Of a DNA stretch of 64,000 nt, positions 24,072-32,776 are shown in pieces. The stretch spans positions 124,001 through 188,000 of the forward strand of contig CAWJJQ010000012.1 in the NCBI GenBank assembly GCA_963843255.1. Reading direction: 5' to 3'. The position numbers and the translations under genes are program-made. Source of the DNA: Bog-159 sp963843255 (lineage in GTDB: Bacteria; Acidobacteriota; Terriglobia; Bryobacterales; Bryobacteraceae). How positions within the stretch are numbered: position 1 is the stretch's first letter; each line of letters begins with the position of its first letter. The notes beneath the pieces were generated by a model. It was not told the DNA's origin. It saw nothing but the letters and a program-made list of their open reading frames with translations, and ran no database searches.

Positions 24072-25413
24072 GCCCGTCATCTGGACTAAAGGCACGTTCC
24101 TCAACCCGCAGCACCTGCAGAGCCAGGACCGCTTTCTCGAAGAGTCCTTGCAATTTCAATTACAGGCGCTGAAATTTCGTCCCTGGGGCTTCGAGCGGCT
24201 CCGGCTGGACCAGGCGGCGCTGGCTGCCGGCACAATGTCAATTTCCGAAGCGGCCGGCATCATGCCCGACGGGCTCCTATTCGATTTTCCGCAATCCGAC
24301 CCGGCCCCGCCCATCAAGCCGCTTGCCGAACACTTCGTTCCGGGCGTGCAAAGCGTAGACGTCTATCTTACGGTTCCGAATTACCGGGAGCGCGGGTTTA
24401 ATGTTGCCAGCGCGCGACGGGACGCGGAGACCCGCTACCGGGCGGAAGTCGAGATGGTGCGCGACGAAAATACCGGCCAAACCGAGAAACCAGTAATGGT
24501 GGCGCGTAAGAATCTCCGGTTGCTGGTGGAATCCGAGAGTCGCGAAGGGAACTCCGCTTTACGGGTCGCGCGCATCCGCAAAACGCCCGCCGGGCTGCTG
24601 CAGGCCGATCCCAGCTTCGTTCCGCCGCTGCTCCATTTCGAAGCCAGCGATTACCTGGTCTCCATCGCCCGCCGCCTGGTGGAGATTCTGTCCGCCAAGA
24701 GCAGCGAACTGGCCGGGTCGCGCCGCCAGAAGAACCAGAGCCTGGCCGACTTTACCGCCGGCGATATCCCGCGCTTCTGGCTTTTATACACGGTCAACGC
24801 TGCCATGCCGGTGTTTCGCCATCTCTTCGAGACCAGCCAGGGGCATCCCGAGGTGCTGTATTCGGCCATGCTGTCGCTGGCAGGCGCGTTGAGCACGTTT
24901 TCGTTGAAGGTCCATCCCCGCGACTTGCCGCTTTACGATCACGATGAACTGGGCCCCTGCTTCGCCAGCCTCGACGAAAAATTGCGGCTGCTGCTCGAGA
25001 CGGTGGTCCCGAGCAACTATGTTTCTCTGCCGCTCAAGCTGGTGCGGCCCTCCATCTACGCCACCTCGATTGACGACGAGAAGTATTTTCAGGGCACCCG
25101 CATGTACCTGGCAGTGAGTACGGATATGAGCCAGGCGGATCTGATCAGCCGCGCGCCGCAGTTGATCAAGATCTGCTCGGTGGATGCAGTTGAACACCTG
25201 GTCCAGCGCGCGCTGCCTGGTGTAGCGCTGGCGCATGTCAGCACGCCTCCCGGCGCCATCCCGGTCAAGCTGAACTACCAGTATTTCGGTCTGAGCCAGA
25301 GCGGCGGCTCGTGGGAGGCCGTATTGCGCGCCCGTAACCTGGCCGCGTATGTTCCGGGTGACTTCCCCAATCCGCAACTGGAGCTGATCATCGTCCTGCC
25401 GCAAGCCGGCTAG
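24058..25413 (+). CDS. tssK: T6SS baseplate protein TssK (copy 1)
   Basis: TssK trimers link the baseplate to the TssL/TssM membrane complex. This 451-aa copy has the family opening PVIWTKGTFLNPQHLQSQDR and later YLTVPNYRERG, ARKNLRLLVESES, the FWLLYTVNAAMPVFRHLFET block, SVDAVEHLVQRALPGVALAH and NYQYFGLSQSG. It is clearly homologous to the second TssK at 27243-28580, but the two have diverged widely. It is translationally coupled to the OGT-like gene upstream and converges by 4 bp on the repeat-motif gene downstream. Confidence 0.92.
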   Translation: MHRLEPVIWTKGTFLNPQHLQSQDRFLEESLQFQLQALKFRPWGFERLRLDQAALAAGTMSISEAAGIMPDGLLFDFPQSDPAPPIKPLAEHFVPGVQSVDVYLTVPNYRERGFNVASARRDAETRYRAEVEMVRDENTGQTEKPVMVARKNLRLLVESESREGNSALRVARIRKTPAGLLQADPSFVPPLLHFEASDYLVSIARRLVEILSAKSSELAGSRRQKNQSLADFTAGDIPRFWLLYTVNAAMPVFRHLFETSQGHPEVLYSAMLSLAGALSTFSLKVHPRDLPLYDHDELGPCFASLDEKLRLLLETVVPSNYVSLPLKLVRPSIYATSIDDEKYFQGTRMYLAVSTDMSQADLISRAPQLIKICSVDAVEHLVQRALPGVALAHVSTPPGAIPVKLNYQYFGLSQSGGSWEAVLRARNLAAYVPGDFPNPQLELIIVLPQAG

Positions 25414-27140
25414 CGGGTGAGCACGAAGATCAGGACCACGATCACCACCAGCAGGAACAACCCTCCCAGGATCAGGATCAGCGGCAGGTTCGATTTCTTC
25501 GGCAATTTGGGCGCAGCCGGCGCGGCCGCCGGGGGAGCCTGGGCTTTCACCACGATCGGTTTAGGCGGTGAGGGCGCCGCGAACATCTGGGTGAACTCGC
25601 CGGGTCCGGACTGAGCCGCCGGCGCGGATGGCCTGGAAAATACTCCGGTCGCTTCGCCGCCCTGCGGTATCGGCGCTTGCGATGCGGCCGCGGGAAGCGA
25701 GTCGGATGACTGAACTTCAGACCCGAACATTCGCGTAAACTCGCCGACGCCCAAGGGTGACGATGAGGGACGGGGAGCGGATGGCGGCAATGGCGCCGGC
25801 GCGCTGGATGGCGGACTGGGATACGCGCCCATCTGCATCATCCGGGTGAACTCACTGGCCGGTTGTGCAGACTTGGGAGGCGGCGCCGGTGGCATGAAAG
25901 GCGCCGGACTGCTGCGTTCTTCGGCCAGGGGCGATTGCATCATGCGGGTGAATTCCCCCGCCTGGGTCCGCGGGGGCGGAGAGGGCGGCTGAGACGGTGG
26001 TGCGGGTTTTTGGCTTTCGGCCGGCGGAGCGGGCGCCGGTGCAGCGGGTACCGGGATCTTGAACACGCGCGAGAACTCGGTCTGTGGCGGTGCCGGCGGG
26101 GCGGCGGGCGGCGCCGGTGCGGGCGCGACCGCGGCAGCTGTTGGAGGCGCTTCCGCTGCAGCTACGACCACTCGTTCCGCGATTGGCAAAGGTGCCGGGG
26201 CCGGTGGCGCCTGGCTCCGGAATAGCTGTGTGAATTCGCCGGGCGGGGGACCGCCTGCAGCCGGAGTTGCCGCTGCGGCCGGGGCGGGCGCGGGCGGCGC
26301 TACCGGCGGAGACGGTTTAAACAGGCTCGTAAATTCACCGGGCTCGGGAGCGGGTGCGGTCGTTTTAGGCGCCTCTTGCGCCGGTTTAGCGTCGGGTGTC
26401 GCCGGCGGCGCAGACGCGGCATTGAATAAGCGCGTGAACTCCCCCGGCTCCGGCGCGGCAGCAGGCAGTGCTTTAGTTGCTGCGGCAGGCTGGACGGGTG
26501 TTCTAGGGGTAGGTTCTTCCTTCGCCACCTCCGGTACCGCCACTGCGGGGAGGGTGATCGTGTCCACCTCTTCCGGTGTCTTGACGGCTTCCGGTGCTGG
26601 AACGGCCTCCACTTCCCTGATCATGGGCTTAAAGAGACGCGTGAATTCCCCTGAATCGACGGCTGATTCGGGCTCGATCGGCTTTTTCGCTGACTCCACG
26701 GTTTCGGCAACCGGCGGTTCTGTCGCCGGTTTCACGAACAATCGATCGAACTCTTCCGCATCGGAGGCTTGCGCCGGAGCGGTTACCGGCGCGGCAACCT
26801 CGGGCGCCGGTCGCGGCTCGTCGGCTGGCGCTTTCACAACCTCGGCTGCCGGTTGGGGCGCATACGACTCGAGCCACTTGGTCAGCGAAAGCTTTCCGGG
26901 AAAAGCATCGGTCACGACGTACGGGATGCCGTCATGTTCACCGGTGTCGAGTACATGTGCTCGATCTTCGGCCGGGATTTCCCCTAGCCGCTGTAGCAGA
27001 TCCTGATTTTTTCCGGAGTCGCCACCGGTCAGCAAATGTACCAGTACTGGCTGGCCTGAAAAGATTTCCCTGCCTGGCATCGCCAGCTCGCCATCGCTGC
27101 CGCGGAGCGCCAGAAGCTCGTATTTTTCACGAAAGACCAT
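25410..27140 (-). CDS. Tail-anchored Pro/Ala-rich scaffold with GEFTRxF motifs and kinase-N-lobe-like head
   Basis: This 576-aa protein has three parts. Residues 1-95 resemble the N-lobe of a Ser/Thr kinase (KYELLALRG, then PVLVHLLTGG at the VAIK strand with the lysine replaced, then VLDTGEHDGIPYVVTDAFPG at strands 4-5), with no C-lobe and so no catalysis. Residues 100-545 are a Pro/Ala-rich disordered stretch holding eleven short motifs of the GEFTRLF type. Residues 552-574 are one membrane helix ending in LTR, so the protein is tail-anchored with its bulk in the cytoplasm. It is divergent from tssK copy 2 by 102 bp. Function unknown; a membrane-tethered multivalent docking platform is inferred. 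Confidence 0.85.
   Translation of the reverse strand: MVFREKYELLALRGSDGELAMPGREIFSGQPVLVHLLTGGDSGKNQDLLQRLGEIPAEDRAHVLDTGEHDGIPYVVTDAFPGKLSLTKWLESYAPQPAAEVVKAPADEPRPAPEVAAPVTAPAQASDAEEFDRLFVKPATEPPVAETVESAKKPIEPESAVDSGEFTRLFKPMIREVEAVPAPEAVKTPEEVDTITLPAVAVPEVAKEEPTPRTPVQPAAATKALPAAAPEPGEFTRLFNAASAPPATPDAKPAQEAPKTTAPAPEPGEFTSLFKPSPPVAPPAPAPAAAATPAAGGPPPGEFTQLFRSQAPPAPAPLPIAERVVVAAAEAPPTAAAVAPAPAPPAAPPAPPQTEFSRVFKIPVPAAPAPAPPAESQKPAPPSQPPSPPPRTQAGEFTRMMQSPLAEERSSPAPFMPPAPPPKSAQPASEFTRMMQMGAYPSPPSSAPAPLPPSAPRPSSSPLGVGEFTRMFGSEVQSSDSLPAAASQAPIPQGGEATGVFSRPSAPAAQSGPGEFTQMFAAPSPPKPIVVKAQAPPAAAPAAPKLPKKSNLPLILILGGLFLLVVIVVLIFVLTR
25581..26756 (-). repeat. Eleven spaced GEFTRxF-type peptide motifs
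   Basis: Within the scaffold protein the motifs are EEFDRLF 129-135, GEFTRLF 164-170 and 233-239, GEFTSLF 268-274, GEFTQLF 301-307, TEFSRVF 354-360, GEFTRMM 395-401, SEFTRMM 429-435, GEFTRMF 466-472, GEATGVF 495-501 and GEFTQMF 514-520. The linkers between them vary in length (13-62 residues) and sequence, so the motif itself, not a duplicated DNA unit, is under selection. Confidence 0.85.
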
Positions 27141-27242
27141 ACTCGTTCGCCTGAAACGTCAGGACCATCATGTCACTGGGACTCACAAGTTTCAATGGCC
27201 CAAGGCCGCGGTCCGTGCTTATGATAAGGTAACAAGTCGGCT

Positions 27243-28580
27243 ATGAAGTTTCTTTCCAAAGTAGTGTGGTCGGAGGGAATGTACCTGGGGCCGCATCACT
27301 TCCAGGCGCAGAGCCGCTACTTTGAGGACTCCATCCGATTCGCTGTTTCCGCACTCTGGGAACAGCCCTACGGCCTGCTCGGATACGCTCTGGATGAAGA
27401 GGCCCTGCGGAACGGAACTTTGTCCTTACTGCACGCGCGGGGCGTATTCTCGGATGGCATGCCCTTCATCATGCCGGATTGCGATTCGCTGCCCACTCCC
27501 CGCGCCGTAGCTGGCTTATTTCCTCCCACACGCGACCGGCTCCAGGTTTCGCTGGCAGTCCCCCCGCACCGGCCGAATGGCATGAACTACGCCCTTAACG
27601 GCGATGCCGCACAGGCCAGGTACCTGGCCGAAATGCGCACCGTGCGCGATGAGACCACCGGCAGCGACGAGCGCCCGGTGCAACTGGGGCGCAAAAATAT
27701 ACGGCTGTTGGTGGACACCGAGTCAGCCGAAGGGCTCGTCTTACTGCCTTTGGCACGAATTATCCGGGACGGCTCCGGGCGCTTCGTTTTTGATCCGGAT
27801 TTCATCCCGCCTTGCCTGCAGATCAGCGCCAGTGAACGGCTGATGCTGTTGCTGGGCCGGCTGATTGAGATTCTCGAGGAGAAGAGCGCATCGGTGAGCG
27901 GGTCATCCGGTAGCAGCGGTGCTTTCTCGCCGCGCGAGATCGCAAATTTCTGGCTATTGCACGCCGTCAATTCGGCGCTCGCTCCACTGCGTCACCTTTG
28001 GATCTCCAAACGAAGCCATCCCGAAGAACTCTTCGTGGAACTGTCCAGGCTGGGAGGTGCCCTCTGCACATTCGCTCTGGACTCCCATCCCAGGACTCTG
28101 CCGCTGTACGACCACGAGAAGCTCAGCGAGTGCTTCGAAGCACTCGACCGGCATATCCGCACTCATCTTGAAACCATTGTCCCCACTAATTTCCTGTCGA
28201 TCCCGCTAGAAAAGGTGGCGGATTACTTCTACGAGGGACCCATTGCGGATGCCCGATGTCTGGGACGCGCGCAGTGGCTGCTGGGTGTCCGCTCCAGCCT
28301 GGGCGAGGCCGATCTTATCACCCGCGCCCCGCAACTGGTGAAGATCTGCTCCGCGAAATTCGTAGGCGAGCTGGTGAAGCGCGCCATGGCAGGCCTCACC
28401 ATGACGCATCTGTCCGTGCCTCCATCCACTATTCCCGCCAAAGTGGAAATGCAGTATTTTAGTCTGAGCCGGTCTGGTCCGTTCTGGGATCACATCGTGC
28501 AAACCCGGCGCGTGGGACTCTATGTCCCCGGCGATTTGCCGGATCCCGAAGTGGAGCTGCTCGTAATTTTCGAGCCCTGA
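27243..28580 (+). CDS. tssK: T6SS baseplate protein TssK (copy 2)
   Basis: A second, 445-aa TssK heading the tssK-tssL-tssM run. It carries the canonical opening VVWSEGMYLGPHHFQAQSRY, which is closer to the usual TssK N-terminus than copy 1. It also has LGRKNIRLLVDTESAEG, FWLLHAVNSALAPLRHLW, LVKRAMAGLTMTHLSVPPS and MQYFSLSRSGPFW. A possible -10 hexamer TATGAT lies at 27220-27225 with no convincing -35. Because it is in the same run as tssL and tssM, it is the likelier baseplate-membrane connector. Copy 1 may have a variant role. Confidence 0.95.
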   Translation: MKFLSKVVWSEGMYLGPHHFQAQSRYFEDSIRFAVSALWEQPYGLLGYALDEEALRNGTLSLLHARGVFSDGMPFIMPDCDSLPTPRAVAGLFPPTRDRLQVSLAVPPHRPNGMNYALNGDAAQARYLAEMRTVRDETTGSDERPVQLGRKNIRLLVDTESAEGLVLLPLARIIRDGSGRFVFDPDFIPPCLQISASERLMLLLGRLIEILEEKSASVSGSSGSSGAFSPREIANFWLLHAVNSALAPLRHLWISKRSHPEELFVELSRLGGALCTFALDSHPRTLPLYDHEKLSECFEALDRHIRTHLETIVPTNFLSIPLEKVADYFYEGPIADARCLGRAQWLLGVRSSLGEADLITRAPQLVKICSAKFVGELVKRAMAGLTMTHLSVPPSTIPAKVEMQYFSLSRSGPFWDHIVQTRRVGLYVPGDLPDPEVELLVIFEP

Positions 28581-28591
28581 GGAACGCTGTT

Positions 28592-29299
28592 ATGAGTCAA
28601 GCCGCTGCCGCCAACCCCGCCCCCATTCGCGCCGAGAATCTGGCCCTGATCTTCCAGGAGTTGTTCACCGCCATCGAGCGGTTGCGTTCCAACCGGCAAG
28701 CCGTCAACGACGCGGAATCTTTCCGGCATCACATTCGCGAAGCGGTGAAGACCGCCGCCCAGGAAGCCAGGAATCGCGCCGGGTATTCCACAGAGGACAT
28801 CCGCATGGCTACCCTGGCCGTAGTCGGTTTTCTGGATGAGACCATCCTCAACTTGCAGAATCCGCTGTTTGCCAACTGGCCGCGCCAGCCGCTGCAGGAA
28901 GAATTATTCGGTACCCACATGGCCGGCGAGGTCTTCTTTCAAAACCTGCAGGAGCTGTTGACTCGCAACAATTCCATGGATCTGGCGGATGTCCTGGAAG
29001 TGCACTACCTGTGCCTGCTGCTCGGCTTTAGCGGCCGCTACAGCCTCGGCAACCGCGGCGAACTGCAATCGATTATGACCGCCGTCGCGCAAAAGATCCG
29101 CCACATCCGCGGCCAGTTCACGGGGCTCGCGCCCAACTGGAAAGCCCCACAGGAGCATTTCGAGGCAGCCCGCGATCCCTGGACCCGCCGCATCCTCATC
29201 GGCGCGGTGTGCTGTTTTGTTCTGGCGATTGTCCTCTTTGTCGTTTACAAACTTACGCTCGGCTCGGGCGCCTCCGGGCTGAGTACGATCCTGTCTTAG
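28592..29299 (+). CDS. tssL: T6SS membrane-complex protein TssL (DotU/IcmH)
   Basis: TssL of 235 aa. The cytoplasmic hook domain is readable: IRAENLALIFQELFTAIERL, the central VVGFLDETILN and the WPRQPLQEELFGTHMAGEVF blocks, then LEVHYLCLLLGFSGRYSLG. One membrane helix follows (about 199-222, RRILIGAVCCFVLAIVLFVV), with only about 14 residues beyond it. There is no C-terminal OmpA-like peptidoglycan-binding domain. It starts 11 bp after tssK copy 2 with GAGG upstream. Confidence 0.95.
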   Translation: MSQAAAANPAPIRAENLALIFQELFTAIERLRSNRQAVNDAESFRHHIREAVKTAAQEARNRAGYSTEDIRMATLAVVGFLDETILNLQNPLFANWPRQPLQEELFGTHMAGEVFFQNLQELLTRNNSMDLADVLEVHYLCLLLGFSGRYSLGNRGELQSIMTAVAQKIRHIRGQFTGLAPNWKAPQEHFEAARDPWTRRILIGAVCCFVLAIVLFVVYKLTLGSGASGLSTILS

Positions 29300-29309
29300 G
29301 TACTGAGCC

Positions 29310-32300
29310 ATGCGCAAAACCCTTGTCATCGTAGGCTCCGCGCTGCTGGCGTATCTGCTCCTTTCATTTGCTTTGGGCAAACTGCTCGGCTTGACCGGCA
29401 CGAAATTATGGATTCTGCGCATCGCCCTTTGGCTGATCGGAGTCCTGGCCGCCGCGGTCGTAGTCTGGTACTTCTCGCGTAAGGAAAAGGAGGAGCAAGC
29501 CGCCGCCAGCCCGGAAGAAGCGCCCACCGGCGGCGAGGAAATTGCGGTGCTGATCCGCGACGCCGAGCGTAAGTTAGCCGCGGCGCATCTGGCAAAGGGC
29601 GCACGCACGGGCAATCTGCCCGCCTTCCTGCTGCTCGGCGAAACTTCCAGCACCAAGACCAGTATCGTGCTGCATTCCGGGCTCGAGCCCGAACTGCTGG
29701 CCGGCCAGGTCTATCAGGACGGCAATGTTACCGCCACCCGCAGCGCCAATGTCTGGTTTTCGCGGCGTACGCTATTCGTGGAAGCTGGCGGCAAATTGCT
29801 GGACGACCAGGCAGCACGGTCGTACCTGGTTCGCCGCCTTCAACCGCGCAAGCTCGCCGCGGTGATGGGCGGCAGCGGACAAGCCCCGCGCGCCGTGCTC
29901 ATCTGCATGGAGGCCGAGCGCCTGACCGCCGGCACGCAGGCCATCACCACTCTGGCGCGGAATTTGCGCACCCGCTTGGGGGAAATCGCCGGCCTGTTCG
30001 GCATCCAATTGCCGGTCTATGTGCTGTTCACCAAAACGGACCGCCTTCCGTTTTTCGCCGATTTCGTCCGCAACCTGACCAAGGAAGAAGTCACCCAGCC
30101 GCTGGGCGTCACGCTGCCCATCCCCGGCCAGACATCAGGCATCTATTCCGAGGAGCAGACCGCGCGCCTGGGCGGCGCTTTCGACCAGATCTTCTGCGCC
30201 CTATGCGACGCCCGGCCGGAATTCCTGGCGCGCGAAAATGACGCTACCAAGCTGCCGGGCGCCTACGAATTTCCGCGTGAATTCCGCAAACTGCGCGGAT
30301 CGCTGGTGCAATTCCTCCTGGATGTGTGCCGCCCCAGCGAACTGGCCGTCGGCCCATTTTTGCGGGGCTTTTATTTTAGCGGTGTGCGCCCCGTGACCAT
30401 TCAGGAGGCGGCGCCGGCCCCCGAGGTTCGCGCGCCCGAGAAACAGAGTGTGCAGGGCGCACGCGAAGCTACCGGGATGTTCCGCGTGCAGGCCGGCGGG
30501 GAGGCCGCCGCACCTGCTCCACAGCGCATGGCGGTATCACGGCGGGTGCCGCAGTGGCTATTCCTCACCCGGCTTTTCAGCGATGTGCTGCTGGCTGACC
30601 GGGTAGCCATGGGCGCCAGCGGCAGCAGCGCCAAGGCCGACGTGTTGCGCCGCATTCTTCTAATAACCGCCGCGGTATTCGCGCTCGTCTTCTGCGTCGG
30701 TTTTACGGTTTCGTTTATTCTGAATCGCGGCCTCGAATCGGACGTGAACCAGGCGGCGCGCTTCACCGCCGCGGCGCCCGCCGGAACCGATCTGGCTTCT
30801 GTAGAGTCATTACGCCGCCTGGAGGGCCTCCGCCAATCCCTGGTGACCCTCACTACGTACTATCGTGAAGGCGCGCCGTTGCGCTATCGCTGGGGCCTTT
30901 ATATAGGTGACGAGTTGTATCCCGAGGTGCGCCGGATTTATTTCAAACGCTTCCGCACCCTGCTGTTCGCCCAGACGCAGAACAGCCTGGTCACCTTTCT
31001 AGACCAATTGCCGCCGACGCCCGGCCCCGGATACGATCCGACGTACAACGATCTGAAGGCGTACCTGATTACTACCTCGAATCACGAGAAAAGCACGCGC
31101 GAGTTTCTCTCTCCGCTGATGCTAGCGACCTGGATGGGGACTCAAACGGTCGATCCCGAACGCACGCAGTTGGCTGCCCGGCAGTTCGATTTCTACAGCG
31201 ACGAGCTCAAACTCGAGAACCCGTTCGGCAAGCAGAACGACGCCGCGGTGATCGCAAAGGCGCGCCTGTATCTGACTCATTTTGGCGACCTGGACCGCGT
31301 GTATCAGAATATGAAGGCCGGCGCTCCCAAGACCAGCATCAACTTCAACCGGCAATTTCCAGGGTCGGCGGCCTACGTGATCGATGGCTACGAGGTGGCG
31401 GGACCGTTCACGCGCCAGGGCTGGGATTTCATGACCACCGCCTTCCGCCGGCCCGATCTGTACGCCAAGGGCGAGCCTTGGGTGCTCGGCGAGCAGACTG
31501 CGGCCGGAATCAACGACCATGGCGCCTTACGTGCGCAACTGCAGGCCCGCTACCAGGCCGATTTCATCGCGCAATGGTGCAACTACTTGAAGAGCGCCAA
31601 GGTAGTGCCTTACAAGAATGTGAAGGATGCCTCGGAGAAGTTGAGCAAGCTTTCCGGGAACGATTCGCCGCTGCTGGCGCTGTTGTCGCTGGCCTCGCAG
31701 AATACTTCCGTAGGCGACGATGTGGCGCGGAAGACGTTCCAACCTCCGCAGGCGGTAGTTCCCGCGAGCGGCGACCGGTACATCGTGCCGCAGAACCAGG
31801 AATACATGAACGCGCTCACCAAGCTGCAGGTCTCAGTGGATGGCGTGACCAAGGCCTCCGACCCGAACGATCCGGCTGCCGCCGGCCAGACCATGACGGA
31901 TGCGGATGCCGCGCGCCTTACGACCAAGCAACTCGCGCAGAGTTTCAATCCAGATCCTCAGAACCACGTGGATGCCACTGTGCAACAGTTGCTGCTCGAA
32001 CCCATTACCAACATCGAAGCCCTGCTTCGCGGTTTGGGTCCGGCTGAGCTCAATGGCAAAGGCAAGGACCTCTGCGGCCAGTTCCGTACGGCCCTCAGCA
32101 AGTATCCATTCAACCCCGCCGGCAAATTGGACGCCACAGTATCGGATCTCAACAACCTCTTGCGCAAGCCCGACGGCGCCCTGTGGCAATTCTATGATGC
32201 CAACCTGAAAAAGGTCCTGCAAAAGAAGGACAACAGTTATGTACCCGTACCGGGCAATGTGAAGCTGACTCCGGCATTCGTATCTTTCTTTAACCAAGCC

Positions 32301-32771
32301 GCGGCATTTTCCGATGCTTTATATGCCGGCGGCTCGCAGGAGCCTAAGTTCACATATGCGCTGCGGGCCGTGCCGACCGAAGGGGTCCAGCGCCTCGGTT
32401 TGGAGATCGACGGCCAGAAACTCGACTTTAGCGGCGGAACACCGGCGCCGAAGCTCTTCACCTGGTCGGGCAGCGGTCCTCACGGGGCCAAGGGTACCCT
32501 CGGGACGGATGGCATCAGCTTCATCGATGAAGACGGCTTGTGGGGTGTGTTCCGCTTCTTCGCCGCAGCGGACCATCGCGAGCACAACGTAGGCGGGGGC
32601 GAACTCCTCGATTGGATTCCGCGCTCCGGAACCAGCGCCCAGCCCATGAAGCTGCCGAGCGGCAAACCGCTCACCATCCGCTTCGAGCTCAGCATGGGCG
32701 CCACGCCCCATGTCTTCGAAAAAGGCTTCTACGGCCGTTTAGCCTGCGTGGCGGAGGTGGCTCAGCCATAA
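29310..32771 (+). CDS. tssM: T6SS membrane-complex protein TssM (IcmF)
   Basis: TssM of 1153 aa. Two N-terminal membrane helices (about 4-22 and 33-54) precede the cytoplasmic NTPase-like region, where the P-loop is degenerate (GETSSTKTS, 110-118). The IcmF signature blocks LPVYVLFTKTDRLPFFADF and RLGGAFDQIF follow. A third helix at about 447-470 leads to the large periplasmic domain, with the family's C-terminal beta domain (LFTWSGSGPHGAKGTL, then DGLWGVFRFF). Just before the third helix the cytoplasmic linker contains REATGMF (385-391), matching the GEATGVF motif of the scaffold at 25410-27140. It starts 10 bp after tssL. Confidence 0.96.
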   Translation: MRKTLVIVGSALLAYLLLSFALGKLLGLTGTKLWILRIALWLIGVLAAAVVVWYFSRKEKEEQAAASPEEAPTGGEEIAVLIRDAERKLAAAHLAKGARTGNLPAFLLLGETSSTKTSIVLHSGLEPELLAGQVYQDGNVTATRSANVWFSRRTLFVEAGGKLLDDQAARSYLVRRLQPRKLAAVMGGSGQAPRAVLICMEAERLTAGTQAITTLARNLRTRLGEIAGLFGIQLPVYVLFTKTDRLPFFADFVRNLTKEEVTQPLGVTLPIPGQTSGIYSEEQTARLGGAFDQIFCALCDARPEFLARENDATKLPGAYEFPREFRKLRGSLVQFLLDVCRPSELAVGPFLRGFYFSGVRPVTIQEAAPAPEVRAPEKQSVQGAREATGMFRVQAGGEAAAPAPQRMAVSRRVPQWLFLTRLFSDVLLADRVAMGASGSSAKADVLRRILLITAAVFALVFCVGFTVSFILNRGLESDVNQAARFTAAAPAGTDLASVESLRRLEGLRQSLVTLTTYYREGAPLRYRWGLYIGDELYPEVRRIYFKRFRTLLFAQTQNSLVTFLDQLPPTPGPGYDPTYNDLKAYLITTSNHEKSTREFLSPLMLATWMGTQTVDPERTQLAARQFDFYSDELKLENPFGKQNDAAVIAKARLYLTHFGDLDRVYQNMKAGAPKTSINFNRQFPGSAAYVIDGYEVAGPFTRQGWDFMTTAFRRPDLYAKGEPWVLGEQTAAGINDHGALRAQLQARYQADFIAQWCNYLKSAKVVPYKNVKDASEKLSKLSGNDSPLLALLSLASQNTSVGDDVARKTFQPPQAVVPASGDRYIVPQNQEYMNALTKLQVSVDGVTKASDPNDPAAAGQTMTDADAARLTTKQLAQSFNPDPQNHVDATVQQLLLEPITNIEALLRGLGPAELNGKGKDLCGQFRTALSKYPFNPAGKLDATVSDLNNLLRKPDGALWQFYDANLKKVLQKKDNSYVPVPGNVKLTPAFVSFFNQAAAFSDALYAGGSQEPKFTYALRAVPTEGVQRLGLEIDGQKLDFSGGTPAPKLFTWSGSGPHGAKGTLGTDGISFIDEDGLWGVFRFFAAADHREHNVGGGELLDWIPRSGTSAQPMKLPSGKPLTIRFELSMGATPHVFEKGFYGRLACVAEVAQP

Positions 32772-32776
32772 ATCGG

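Noticed and set aside
27220..27225. TATGAT as a firm promoter of tssK copy 2
   Set aside because: No acceptable -35 at 16-18 bp; left only as a possibility.
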